64,000 nucleotides of DNA. It comes from Polymorphobacter sp. Its GTDB lineage: Bacteria > Pseudomonadota > Alphaproteobacteria > Sphingomonadales > Sphingomonadaceae. The notes under the pieces are model-generated. The model did not search any database, was not told the DNA's origin, and saw nothing but the letters and a program-made list of their open reading frames with translations. Of the stretch, positions 8,977-20,436 are shown piece after piece. The stretch's first letter is position 1, and each line of letters opens with the position of its first letter. The position numbers and the translations under genes were made by a program. The stretch spans positions 1 to 64,000 of the forward strand of contig NZ_JANYGL010000105.1 of NCBI RefSeq assembly GCF_025362435.1. The letters are read 5' to 3'.

Positions 8977-9840
8977 TTACAGCGCGGTGAGGTTGATCGC
9001 TGCCTGCTTGCCGCGACGGTCGAGTTCGAGCTCGAACGACACGCGCTGGCCCTCGTCGAGGCCCGACATGCCGGCGCGCTCGACCGCCGAGATGTGGACG
9101 AACGCGTCCGGGCCGCCGTCTTCGCGCTGGATGAAGCCGAAGCCCTTGGTGCCGTTGAAGAACTTGACCGTCCCGTCGACCCGGCCGCCGGCTGCGGGAG
9201 CTGCGCCGCCCGAACCGCCGCCGAATTCACGGCTGGCGCCGCCATAACCACCGCCACGCGGGCCGTCGTCGCGACCGCCGAAGCCGCCAGCGGCAGGGCG
9301 CGCTTCACGCGGCGGAGCGCGGTCGGTCACCGGCATCGGCTCGCCGTCGATGACGAGATCGGTCGCCGAGACGCGGCCGTTACGCTCGGTCAGGGTGAAT
9401 TCGAGCGGCTGGCCATCGGCGAGGCCGGTCAGGCCCGCCTGCTCGACCGCCGAGATGTGAACGAACACGTCTTCTCCGCCATCGTCACGGACGACGAAGC
9501 CGAAGCCCTTCTGTCCGTTGAAGAACTTGACGACGCCCTTGGCGGTGCCGAGGTTGATCCCGGGGCCCATGTCGCGCGCCGGACGCGGGCCGCCGAACCC
9601 GCCGCCGCCTGCCGGACGTCCACCGAAACCGCCGCCGCCGCCCGAGGCGCCGCCACCGAAGCGCGGCGCGCCGCCGCCGAAGCGATCACCGCCGCCGCCG
9701 CCACCGCCGAAACGGTCGCCACCGCCGCCGCCGGCACCGCCGCCGAAGCGGTCGCCGCCGCCTTCAAACTGGTCGAAACCGCGTTCACGCTTGTCGAAGC
9801 CACCACGGCCGGGGCCACGCCCGCGTTTATCAAAGCTCAT
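8977..9840 (-). CDS. Double cold-shock-domain protein with glycine-rich N terminus
   Basis: The 287-residue protein has two cold-shock domains, at about residues 105-170 and 215-287. Each carries the RNP1-like motif KGFGFV or KGFGFI and the RNP2-like motif VFVHISAVE or AFVHISAVE, so it should bind single-stranded nucleic acid. The first 100 residues are almost entirely Gly, Arg, Phe and Asp in [13 protein letters not shown] repeats, and a second glycine-rich linker separates the domains. The start at 9840 (MSFDKRGRG) is preferred over upstream codons that lie in the untranslated leader. Low-complexity RGG-like regions usually promote RNA binding or condensate formation; that role here is inferred. 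Confidence 0.9.
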   Translation of the reverse strand: MSFDKRGRGPGRGGFDKRERGFDQFEGGGDRFGGGAGGGGGDRFGGGGGGGDRFGGGAPRFGGGASGGGGGFGGRPAGGGGFGGPRPARDMGPGINLGTAKGVVKFFNGQKGFGFVVRDDGGEDVFVHISAVEQAGLTGLADGQPLEFTLTERNGRVSATDLVIDGEPMPVTDRAPPREARPAAGGFGGRDDGPRGGGYGGASREFGGGSGGAAPAAGGRVDGTVKFFNGTKGFGFIQREDGGPDAFVHISAVERAGMSGLDEGQRVSFELELDRRGKQAAINLTAL

Positions 9841-10084
9841 CGTCGAATAGTCTTTCGTAATGTTCGCGTTATCGTTGTCGTTCGGGGCGCCCCGCCGGTC
9901 ACGTCCGGAGCCGCACGAACGCCCGGATGCAGGACAAGCCAAGCTGCTCCAATCGAATCCTTATACGAAATTCGCGCGCGCAGCGAGCGGTTTATGGAAA
10001 ACTGGATTTAACGACCGCAAGTGCGAAATAATCAACGAATCTGACACCATGTTCGCTCTAGAAGTGTTATGCTGCGATGCACCA

Positions 10085-10248
10085 CGAAGGGAGGCGACAT
10101 GCTCGGCCCGGTTGAAAACTTCGCGATCGAACACCTCGTCGTCTTGTTGGCGGGAAGCGTTACGCTGATCGCGGGGATCGGATTGCGGAACTATGGACGG
10201 CGCCACGAACGCCTGACCCGGGCTCGCGGTCGCCGGATCATCAACTAG
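10085..10248 (+). CDS. 49-residue predicted single-span membrane peptide (coding part 10099-10248)
   Basis: A short reading frame starts with ATG at 10099 and ends with TAG at 10246-10248. A strong ribosome binding site, GAAGGGAGG at 10085-10094, precedes it at good spacing. The peptide has an acidic N terminus (MLGPVENFAIE), a hydrophobic span HLVVLLAGSVTLIAGIGL and a strongly basic tail ending RARGRRIIN, a typical N-out/C-in layout by the positive-inside rule. It resembles no family I can name. It lies 70 nt upstream of the RNase D-like gene on the same strand. The coordinates given include the ribosome binding site. Confidence 0.6.
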
Positions 10249-10318
10249 GCCCGCGCGCACCTGCATGGCACCGGCCTCGCGGGTGACTTGCGCGGCGCGC
10301 GCTGCTAGGCGGCTTCGA

Positions 10319-10933
10319 ATGACCATCTATCTGCATGAGGGCGACCTGCCCGAAGACGTTTTCGCCCCCGGACCGATCGCGGTCGACACCGAGACGATGG
10401 GCCTCCACCCGGCGCGCGACAGGCTGTGCCTGATCCAGCTTGCCGACGGCCATGGCGACGAGCACCTCGTCCGATTCGAGGCGGGGCACTACGATGCACC
10501 GGTGTTGAAGCGCGTGCTGGCCGATCCGGCGCGGATCAAGCTGTACCACTTCGCCCGATTCGATCTCGCGGTGATCCAGGCGTATCTCGGGGTTCGCGCC
10601 GGGCCGGTGTTCTGCACCAAGATCGCGTCGAAGCTGGTCCGCACCTACACCGACCGCCACGGGCTCAAGGACCTGCTGCGCGACACGCTCGGGGTCGATG
10701 TGTCGAAGGCGCAGCAGTCGTCGGACTGGGGCGCTGCGGTCCTGTCAGATGCACAAAAGGACTATGCCGCGTCCGACGTCCGGTTCCTCCACCGCGCGGT
10801 CGAGGTGCTTACCGAACGGCTGGCGCGCGAGGGCCGCACCGGCCTCGCCCAGGCCTGCTTCGACTTCCTGCCGTGGCGCGCCGACCTCGACCTCGCCGGC
10901 TGGCCCGAGTCGGACATTTTCGCGCATCTATGA
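10319..10933 (+). CDS. RNase D-like 3'-5' exonuclease (DEDDy family)
   Basis: The 204-residue protein carries the DEDDy exonuclease core: AVDTETMGL (Exo I), LYHFARFDLAVI (Exo II) and YAASDVRFL with the tyrosine/aspartate pair (Exo III). It lacks the HRDC domains of full-length E. coli RNase D (375 residues), so it is the short form common in Alphaproteobacteria. It probably trims tRNA or other RNA 3' ends. The gene ends 13 nt before lptC on the same strand; exonuclease-lptC-lptA is a frequent alphaproteobacterial order. Confidence 0.88.
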   Translation: MTIYLHEGDLPEDVFAPGPIAVDTETMGLHPARDRLCLIQLADGHGDEHLVRFEAGHYDAPVLKRVLADPARIKLYHFARFDLAVIQAYLGVRAGPVFCTKIASKLVRTYTDRHGLKDLLRDTLGVDVSKAQQSSDWGAAVLSDAQKDYAASDVRFLHRAVEVLTERLAREGRTGLAQACFDFLPWRADLDLAGWPESDIFAHL

Positions 10934-10946
10934 CGAGCGCCTGCCA

Positions 10947-11609
10947 ATGAACGCGAACGGAGCGACCGCGACCGCAGCGGCCGCCACCGCAACCCGGGCG
11001 CGGGCGGCCCTCCCCGGCGGCGGCTGGGATCGATTCGTTTCGGTCGCCAAGGTCGCGCTGCCGGCGGCGGCGTTCGTCCTGCTGGCGACGATCATCGTCT
11101 GGCCGCTGACCTCGGCGCGCGAATTCTCGTTCCTGCTGGCGAAGGACAAGGTCGCGATGTCGAAGGAACGGCTGCGGACCGACACCGCGATGTATCGCGG
11201 GCGGACCGCGAACGGCCAACCGTTCGAGATTCGTGCGGGCAACGCGGTGCAGAAATCGTCGGCGGTGCCGGTGATCGAGCTCAGCCGCCTCGCCGCCGAC
11301 GTCACCCTCGACGACGGCCCGGCACGCGTCGTCGCGCCGTCGGGGCGCTACGAGATCGACCACGACCTGCTCGTCATCGCCGGACCGGTGCGGATGGACA
11401 GCGCTGCCGGCTACACCTTGAACGGTGCCGATGTCCGCGTCAGCCTGCTCGACCAGACCGTCGCCAGCGACCTGCCGGTCACCGGCACGCTCCCGCTCGG
11501 CAACTTCCGCGGCAACAACCTCCGCGCCGACATCGGCGGCAAGCGTGTCCGGCTCGCCGGCGGCACGCACTTGCACATCGTCCCCGCTTCCCACAGGAAA
11601 GCCGCATGA
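10947..11609 (+). CDS. lptC: LPS export system protein LptC
   Basis: LptC is the bitopic inner-membrane protein that receives LPS from LptB2FG and passes it to LptA. The 220-residue product has an alanine-rich cytoplasmic leader, one membrane span (VALPAAAFVLLATIIVWPL at about residues 36-54) and a periplasmic region with the OstA/LptC beta-jellyroll pattern (MSKERLRTDTAMYRGRTANG, AGNAVQKS, LNGADVRVSLLDQTVASDLPV). Its stop overlaps the lptA start in ATGA, supporting coupled translation. Confidence 0.9.
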   Translation: MNANGATATAAAATATRARAALPGGGWDRFVSVAKVALPAAAFVLLATIIVWPLTSAREFSFLLAKDKVAMSKERLRTDTAMYRGRTANGQPFEIRAGNAVQKSSAVPVIELSRLAADVTLDDGPARVVAPSGRYEIDHDLLVIAGPVRMDSAAGYTLNGADVRVSLLDQTVASDLPVTGTLPLGNFRGNNLRADIGGKRVRLAGGTHLHIVPASHRKAA

Positions 11610-12136
11610 AGCGTCTGCTGTTGATATCCGCGCTGCTTGCCGCGCCGCTCGCCGCGCAAAGCGCGCTCAAGGGGCATAATACCGATGCCCCGATCGACGT
11701 CGATGCCAAGGCGATCGATGTCCTCGACGCCAACGGCAAGGCGATCTGGACCGGCGACGTCCGCATCACCCAGGGTGACATGAAGCTCAACGCCGACACG
11801 GTGACGGTCTTCTACAGCCGGTCGAAAAAGGGCGGCAATCCCGAGATCGAGCGCCTCGACGCGCAGAACAACGTCAAGCTCGTCACCCCGAGCGAGACCG
11901 CGACCGGGCGATATGGCATCTACGACGTCTCGCAGAAGACGATCACCCTCGTCGGCGGCGTGACACTGACCCACGGCGAATCGGTCCTGCACGGCCAGCG
12001 CCTGTCGATCGATCTCGACACCGGGCGGTCGAAGCTCGACGGCGCTGGCACCGCCGCGTCGCCCGGCCAGCCCGCGACGAGCGGCGGCCGCGTCACCGGC
12101 CGCTTCGTCGTCCCGCCACGCAACTCCGCGAAATAG
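11606..12136 (+). CDS. lptA: LPS transport periplasmic protein LptA (OstA-like)
   Basis: The 176-residue protein starts with a signal peptide (MKRLLLISALLAAPLAAQS) and has the OstA fold signatures PIDVDAKAIDVLDANGKAIWTGDVRITQGDMKLNADTV in overlapping form, then GIYDVSQKTITLVGGVTLTHGE and a C-terminal GGRVTGRFVVPP. It bridges the periplasm, carrying LPS from LptC to the outer-membrane LptD. The usual next gene, lptB, is absent; ybgC follows after 75 nt. Confidence 0.9.
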   Translation: MKRLLLISALLAAPLAAQSALKGHNTDAPIDVDAKAIDVLDANGKAIWTGDVRITQGDMKLNADTVTVFYSRSKKGGNPEIERLDAQNNVKLVTPSETATGRYGIYDVSQKTITLVGGVTLTHGESVLHGQRLSIDLDTGRSKLDGAGTAASPGQPATSGGRVTGRFVVPPRNSAK

Positions 12137-12211
12137 TCGCGGACCATCCGTGCCGCCGATGCGGCAGGGCGACTAGCCGCGTCGCTGCCCCTCGCTTACA
12201 CGCAGTCGAAC

Positions 12212-12661
12212 ATGACCCTTCCCTCCACCGGCAGCTTCGAACGCGGCGTTCATCGCCTGCCGACGCGCGTCTATTTCGAGGACACCGACCTGACCGGGAT
12301 CGTCTATCACGCCAACTACCTGCGCTTCATGGAGCGCGCCCGGACCGAGATGCTCCGCGCGCTTGGGATCGAGCAGCAGGCGATGATGACGGCGGGTGAC
12401 GGCTATTATTCGGTCTATGACCTGTCGGTGACTTACCTCGCCCCCGCCCGGCTCGACGACGTGCTGACCGTCAAAAGCTGCGTGCTGCAGGTCCGCGCCG
12501 CGGCGACGGTGATCGGCCAGGACGTCTGGCGCGGAGTCACCCAGTTGACCCGCGGGCGCGTCACCGCCGCGTGGCTCGGCATGAACGGCCGGCCGCAACG
12601 GCAACCGCGCGACTGGGCACGACGTTTCTCCGACCTGCTAATCGAGGCGACCCAAGACTGA
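12212..12661 (+). CDS. ybgC: Tol-Pal-associated acyl-CoA thioesterase YbgC
   Basis: A 149-residue hotdog-fold thioesterase. RVYFEDTDLTGIVYHANYLRFMERARTE is split by the active-site aspartate typical of 4-hydroxybenzoyl-CoA thioesterase relatives. YbgC is the cytoplasmic first gene of many tol-pal operons. The stop TGA shares one base with the tolQ ATG (TGATG), so it belongs to the tolQRAB-pal operon. Confidence 0.92.
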   Translation: MTLPSTGSFERGVHRLPTRVYFEDTDLTGIVYHANYLRFMERARTEMLRALGIEQQAMMTAGDGYYSVYDLSVTYLAPARLDDVLTVKSCVLQVRAAATVIGQDVWRGVTQLTRGRVTAAWLGMNGRPQRQPRDWARRFSDLLIEATQD

Positions 12662-13373
12662 TGCCCACCGTCACCGTTCCCGGCGTCCTCGCTAAGACCG
12701 CCATCGACATGTCGCCGCTGGCGCTGTTCCTGCAGGCCGACATCATCGTCAAGCTCGTCATGCTCGGGCTGATCGCCGCGAGCATCTGGTCGTGGGCGAT
12801 CATCCTCGAGCGCAGCCGGCGGCTGTCGGCGATCAACGGCCAGGCCAAGGCGTTCGAGGACTGGTTCTGGAAGTCGGACAGCCTCGATGCGCTGTACGAG
12901 CCTGCCGCAAAGGCAAAGCACCCGTCGGCCCGGTTGTTCGTCGCCGGCATGAACGAGTGGCGGCGGAGCATCGCGCGCGGCAAGATCGACCGCGAAGGCG
13001 TCCGCTCGCGGCTGACGTCGATCCTCGGCGTCGCCATCGCCCGCGAGATCGACGAGCTCGGCGACCGCTTGAGTGTTCTCGCGACGATCGGCTCGGTCGC
13101 GCCGTTCGTCGGACTGTTCGGCACCGTCTGGGGGATCATGCGCGCGTTCGGCGCAATCGCGGCGTCGCAGAACACCTCGCTCGGCGTCGTCGCCCCGGGG
13201 ATCGCCGAGGCGCTGTTTGCCACCGCGCTCGGGCTGTTCGCCGCGATCCCGGCGGTGATCGGCTATAACCGGCTGCTCCACGGCCTCGGCCGGCTCGAGG
13301 CGCGGCTGTCGGCGTTCGCCGAAGAATTCCACGGGCTGCTGTCGCGGCAGCTCGACGGGATGGAGGAGCGCTG

Positions 13374-13374
<1 letters not shown>
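12661..13374 (+). CDS. tolQ: Tol-Pal system protein TolQ
   Basis: TolQ is the MotA/ExbB-type proton-channel subunit of the Tol motor. The 237-residue protein has three membrane spans (about residues 23-43, 140-160 and 175-195) and the family signatures LATIGSVAPFVGLFGTVWGIM and ISRGIAEAL-like APGIAEALFATALGLFAAIPA. The start is set by the overlap with ybgC, and the stop overlaps the tolR ATG. Confidence 0.95.
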
Positions 13375-13808
<434 letters not shown>

Positions 13809-13827
13809 TGGACCGCGGAAGCGCGCG

Positions 13828-14673
13828 ATGACCGAACGGCAGTCGCTCGCCGTTGTCGGGCTCGCGCACCTCATCCTGCTCGCGGTTCTGTCGCTGGCGC
13901 TGACGTCGGTGACGCCGCCACTGCCCGCCGAGGACCCGACCCCGGTCGACGTCGTCACCCTCGCCGACGTGCCGAAGATACCCACCCCGCCGAAGCCGTC
14001 GAAGGCCGCCGCGCCCGAGAAGACCGTCGAGGCGACCGCCCCGCCCGACCCGCCCCCGCCGACGCCCAAGCCCGAACCGGCCCCGATTCCCGACCCGGTC
14101 CCAACGCCGAAACCGGTCAAGCCGAAGCCCGAGCCCAAGGTCGAGCCGGTCGAAAAGCCCGAGCCCAAGCCCGAGAAACCCAAGCCTGAGAAGCCGAAGC
14201 CCGAAAAGGCCAAGCCCGCGCCGAAGCTGCTCGACGCCGAGGCGCTTTCGAACCTCCTCGACAAGAGCCTGCCCAAGGCCAAGGTCAAGCCGCTCGACAC
14301 TTCGGCACTGGCGAAGTCGATCGAGAAGGCGATGCCCAAGACCGCGCGGGTCGATCCGCACGCGACGGCGACGCTGATCGCGCTGATCCGCTCGCAGGTC
14401 GCGCCTTGCTGGAACCCGCCAATCGGCGGTGCCGACGCCAAGAAGATGACGGTGCTCCTCCACCTCGACATCAACCGCGACGGCACCGTCGTCGGCCGCC
14501 CGGGGATCGTCAGCCAGACCGGGGTCAATGCCGGCAACGCCGACTACGCCCGCGCCTTCGCCGAGACCGCCCGCCGCGCGGTGCTGCGTTGCGCCCCGCT
14601 CAAGTTGCCCGCCGAGCTGTACGACCAGTGGAAGGCGGTCGAAATCAACTTCGACCCGAGCGACATGACGTGA
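13828..14673 (+). CDS. tolA: TolA-like protein with TonB-type C-terminal domain
   Basis: A 281-residue bitopic protein: an N-terminal membrane anchor (VVGLAHLILLAVLSLALTSV) and a long extended segment of Pro-Lys-Glu repeats (PKPEPKPEKPKPEKPK type, about residues 45-130). The C-terminal TonB/TolA domain contains LIRSQVAPCWNPPIGG, LHLDINRDGTVVG and ARRAVLRCAPLKLP. It links TolQR to TolB and Pal across the periplasm. The start at 13828 gives a normal anchor. The extended linker is shorter than the helical one of E. coli TolA. Confidence 0.9.
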   Translation: MTERQSLAVVGLAHLILLAVLSLALTSVTPPLPAEDPTPVDVVTLADVPKIPTPPKPSKAAAPEKTVEATAPPDPPPPTPKPEPAPIPDPVPTPKPVKPKPEPKVEPVEKPEPKPEKPKPEKPKPEKAKPAPKLLDAEALSNLLDKSLPKAKVKPLDTSALAKSIEKAMPKTARVDPHATATLIALIRSQVAPCWNPPIGGADAKKMTVLLHLDINRDGTVVGRPGIVSQTGVNAGNADYARAFAETARRAVLRCAPLKLPAELYDQWKAVEINFDPSDMT

Positions 14674-14693
14674 AGCGCGCCCGAGCGCAGCGC

Positions 14694-14713
14694 ACGGATC
14701 GCCTTCGATCCGT
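14694..14713. repeat. Perfect hairpin between tolA and tolB
   Basis: ACGGATCG and CGATCCGT form an 8-bp perfect stem around a CCTT loop in the 173-bp tolA-tolB spacer. No T-run follows, so it is not a classical terminator; it may be an RNA processing or attenuation element within the operon. Confidence 0.5.
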
Positions 14714-14846
14714 AAGCAGCGCGCGGAGACGCGCGAGCGCGGGCGGCGGGTCGGCGGACTACCCGCCGAACCCGACCGACGGCGCGGCTTTGCCGCGTCG
14801 CTTTCTTCGCCTTCGCCCCGTCACGGAAATCGCGTAAGGAACTTCG

Positions 14847-16166
14847 ATGCGTAGCCTCCCCCTGCTCCTCGCCCTCCTCCTCGCCACCCCCGCGCTCGCG
14901 GTCATCCGGGTCGACATCAACAGCGGCACCGCACAGCCGCTCCCCGTCGCCGTCCCCGCTTTCGCCACGGCATCCGCCGTCGCCACCGAGGCCGGCACCA
15001 CCGCCGCGCTCGGGAGCCAGGTCGCCAGCGTCATCGCCGCCGACCTGGCCTCGTCGGGGCTGTTCCGCCCGCTCGACTCCGCCGCCTTCACCACCAGCGT
15101 CACCCCCGCCGACGTCACGGCGCCGCAGTTCGCCGCATGGCGGACGATCGCGGCGCAGGCGCTGATCACCGGCAACGTCACCGCCAACCCCGACGGCGGC
15201 ATCACCGTCGGCTGCTACGCCTATGACGTCTTCTCGGCGGAGGAACTGGCGCGGCAGGGGTTCGTCACGACCGCGGCGAACTGGCGGCGCGCGGCGCACA
15301 AGTGCGCCGACCTCGTCTATTCGCGGCTGACCGGCGAGACCGGCTATTTCGACAGCCGCATCGTCTATGTCTCGGAGACCGGGCCGAAGACGCATCGGAT
15401 CAAGCGCCTCGCGGTGATGGACCAGGACGGCGCCGGGCATCGCTTCCTGACCAACGGCCAGTCGCTCGTGCTGACCCCGCGCTTCGCGCCGAACCAGCAG
15501 ACGCTGACGTACATGTCGTTCGCCAACAACCGTCCGCGGGTGTGGATCTATACGATCGGCTCGGGGCACCAGGAGGCGATCAGCGATACCGGCAACATGA
15601 GCTCGTCGCCGCGCTTCTCGCCCGATGGCGCAACGCTCGTCTATTCGATCAGCCAGAACGGCACGACCGACATCTACAAGATGAACCTCGCCAGCCGAAA
15701 CGTCACCCGCCTGACCAACGGCCCCGGCATCAGCACCTCGCCGAGCTATTCGCCCGACGGTTCGAAGATCGTCTTCGAGAGCGACCGCAGCGGCGGCCAG
15801 CAGGTCTATGTGATGAACGCCGACGGCTCGGGCCAGCAGCGGATCAGTTTCGGCGAAGGCCGCGCCGGCACCCCGGTATGGTCGCCGCGCGGCGACCTGA
15901 TCGCCTTCACCCGGCTCGGCGGCGGCAAGTTCCGGATTGGCGTAATGCGCCCCGATGGCGGCGGCGAGCGGCTGCTGACCAATTCCTATCAGGACGAGGG
16001 CCCGACGTGGTCACCGAACGGCCGCGTCATCCTGTTCTTCCGCACTGCGGCAGGACGCGGCGGCAAGGTCGATCTCCACTCGGTCGACCTGTCGGGGGCG
16101 AACGAGCGTACGATAAAAACGCCGCTCGATGGGTCCGACCCGGCATGGTCGCCGTTGTTGCCGTAA
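14847..16166 (+). CDS. tolB: Tol-Pal system periplasmic beta-propeller TolB
   Basis: The 439-residue protein has a signal peptide ([18 protein letters not shown]), an N-terminal TolB_N domain (about 20-150) and a C-terminal six-bladed propeller. Repeated WD40-like blades are visible: [46 protein letters not shown] and [14 protein letters not shown]. TolB binds Pal and TolA in the periplasm and helps outer-membrane constriction at division. Confidence 0.96.
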   Translation: MRSLPLLLALLLATPALAVIRVDINSGTAQPLPVAVPAFATASAVATEAGTTAALGSQVASVIAADLASSGLFRPLDSAAFTTSVTPADVTAPQFAAWRTIAAQALITGNVTANPDGGITVGCYAYDVFSAEELARQGFVTTAANWRRAAHKCADLVYSRLTGETGYFDSRIVYVSETGPKTHRIKRLAVMDQDGAGHRFLTNGQSLVLTPRFAPNQQTLTYMSFANNRPRVWIYTIGSGHQEAISDTGNMSSSPRFSPDGATLVYSISQNGTTDIYKMNLASRNVTRLTNGPGISTSPSYSPDGSKIVFESDRSGGQQVYVMNADGSGQQRISFGEGRAGTPVWSPRGDLIAFTRLGGGKFRIGVMRPDGGGERLLTNSYQDEGPTWSPNGRVILFFRTAAGRGGKVDLHSVDLSGANERTIKTPLDGSDPAWSPLLP

Positions 16167-16211
16167 CAAGCATCGGCTATCGGTTCATCTTCACCGTCGA
16201 AAGGCTGCTTC

Positions 16212-16763
16212 ATGCTGCATCGCGCCTCAACCCTGGCGATCGTCGCCGTCCTCGTCGGCACCGCCGCGTGCTCGACCAAGAAGAAGGCCCTCCCGCCGCC
16301 GCCGCCGCCCGCGACCGCGCCGACTGGCTCGACCTCGACCGCCCCCTCGACCTCGGGCAGCAGCGACACCGGCGTCGGCACGACCAACCTTCCGGGCAGC
16401 GTCGCCGACTTCAAGGCGACCAGCGGCTCCGACACCGTGCTGTTCGCCTATGACAGCTACGACGTCGACGACACCGCCAAGGCGATCCTCGGCAAGCAGG
16501 CCGAGTGGCTCGCGCGCTACCCGGGCGTCAAAGTCACCGTCGAGGGCCACACCGACGAGCGCGGCACGCGTGAATACAACCTCGCACTCGGCGACCGCCG
16601 GGCGAGCGCCGCCAAGAACTTCCTCGCGGCGCAGGGCGTCAGCTCGGGCCGGATCGCAACGATCAGCTACGGCAAGGAGCGCCCGGTCGCCGACGGCACC
16701 GACGAGGCTGCCTACGCGCAGAACCGCCGCGCGGTGACCGTGATCGTCAGCGGCGCGAAGTAA
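16212..16763 (+). CDS. pal: Peptidoglycan-associated lipoprotein Pal
   Basis: The 183-residue lipoprotein has a lipobox (VGTAAC, cysteine at about residue 20), a Pro/Ser/Thr-rich linker and a C-terminal OmpA domain. VTVEGHTDERGTREYNLALG and ALGDRRASAAKNFL carry the diaminopimelate-binding residues. It is anchored in the outer membrane and closes the tol-pal operon. Confidence 0.96.
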   Translation: MLHRASTLAIVAVLVGTAACSTKKKALPPPPPPATAPTGSTSTAPSTSGSSDTGVGTTNLPGSVADFKATSGSDTVLFAYDSYDVDDTAKAILGKQAEWLARYPGVKVTVEGHTDERGTREYNLALGDRRASAAKNFLAAQGVSSGRIATISYGKERPVADGTDEAAYAQNRRAVTVIVSGAK

Positions 16764-16768
16764 GCTAA

Positions 16769-16906
16769 CTCCTCCCTCGCTATTGCGGGGGAGGGGGACG
16801 GTGCCGCTTAAGGCGTGGTGGAGCTTTTCGCGGACTTTCCGTAAGGGAGCCCTCCCCCTCCACCATCGCGAAGTGCGATGGTCCCCCTCCCCCGAAGACG
16901 GGGGAG
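16769..16906. repeat. GC-rich hairpin cluster between convergent pal and methyltransferase genes
   Basis: Three hairpins lie in this 138-bp stretch. CCTCCCTCGC-TATT-GCGGGGGAGG spans 16771-16794 (one wobble), ACCATCGC/GCGATGGT spans 16862-16882, and CTCCCCC-GAAGAC-GGGGGAG spans 16887-16906. The flanks repeat CCCTCCCCCTCC and GGGGGAGGGGGA. It can act as a bidirectional terminator and also looks like a mobile intergenic palindromic repeat. Confidence 0.65.
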
Positions 16907-16909
16907 GAT

Positions 16910-17527
16910 TTACTTGCGCTCGATCTTGTAGACGCTCGCCGGCGGCGCATTCACCAGCACCGTCGCCGTCCGGCTTGCCTTGAGCCCGAGCGCATCGAGG
17001 ACGCTGTCAGCAACCGGGCAGCGAAATCCGTAGGTAAACTGGTACATCGCGCCGCCGAGCCGAAGCTCGCTGAACGCGGTGCCGAGGATGGCGAACACGA
17101 CCGGTTTAGGCATCGACAGGATCGGCAGGCCACTAACGACCGCGCCGACGGTCCCTTCGCCGAACAGCGGGACATCCTGAAGCGCGCCGGCACTCCCTTC
17201 GACGATCCGCACCGCCGGGAAGCGCTTCCGCAGCAGCGCCGCGAAGTCGGCCCCCGCCTCGATCATGATCAGCTTGTCTGGAGTTACGCCCGCATCGAGG
17301 ATCGCCTGGGTGAACACCCCCGTCCCCGGCCCGAATTCGATCACCGGCATCGACCCGGCGCTGATCTCGGCAGTGATCGCCCGCGCCAGCGCCGGACCCG
17401 ACGGCGCAATCGCGGCAACGCGCAACGGCGCCGCAATCCAGGCGCGCAGGAACGGCAGGAGGTCGGCGCGCGCCGCCTGACGCGCCAGCTTGGCCTGTGT
17501 CTTGCGCTCGACGGCTTGGTTAGGCAT
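16910..17527 (-). CDS. PmtA-like class I SAM-dependent methyltransferase (phospholipid N-methyltransferase family)
   Basis: The 205-residue protein starts with an amphipathic basic helix and has the SAM motif I PVIEFGPGTGVFTQAIL (about residues 59-75), a motif II region MIEAGADFAALLRKRFP, and the SGLPILSMP segment typical of the PmtA/rRNA adenine methylase-like group. Alphaproteobacterial PmtA methylates phosphatidylethanolamine towards phosphatidylcholine. Substrate is inferred from family resemblance; other lipid or small-molecule targets are possible. The gene is convergent with pal and divergent from acnA. Confidence 0.72.
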   Translation of the reverse strand: MPNQAVERKTQAKLARQAARADLLPFLRAWIAAPLRVAAIAPSGPALARAITAEISAGSMPVIEFGPGTGVFTQAILDAGVTPDKLIMIEAGADFAALLRKRFPAVRIVEGSAGALQDVPLFGEGTVGAVVSGLPILSMPKPVVFAILGTAFSELRLGGAMYQFTYGFRCPVADSVLDALGLKASRTATVLVNAPPASVYKIERK

Positions 17528-17670
17528 CGATAAACTTCCCCGGACAATAAGCGCGCGTCGTAGCCGAAAGCGCGCGCGCGCGATAGCGGCACCCCGGATA
17601 GCGGCAAGATGGTCCAGCGGGCGTTGCCATGCGCGTCAACTACGCTACGACGCTGCGTAACATCGTGAAT

Positions 17671-17685
17671 GCAGGAGAGACGCCC

Positions 17686-17688
<3 letters not shown>
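17671..17688 (+). promoter_or_regulatory. Ribosome binding site that fixes the acnA GTG start
   Basis: GCAGGAGAGACGCCC precedes GTG at 17686. The AGGAGA core is 7 nt from the start codon, which is near ideal and argues against the upstream ATG at 17629. Confidence 0.7.
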
Positions 17689-20370
<2,682 letters not shown>

Positions 20371-20436
20371 GCCCCGCCGCTGTCACGATTTCTTCGCTTG
20401 CTTCCTAACACCCGTCAATATTACGGGAAGTTAACG

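Noticed and set aside
9550..9840. Glycine-rich coding repeats read as a CRISPR-like or tandem DNA repeat
   Set aside because: The periodicity follows codons of a low-complexity protein segment; there are no regular spacers.
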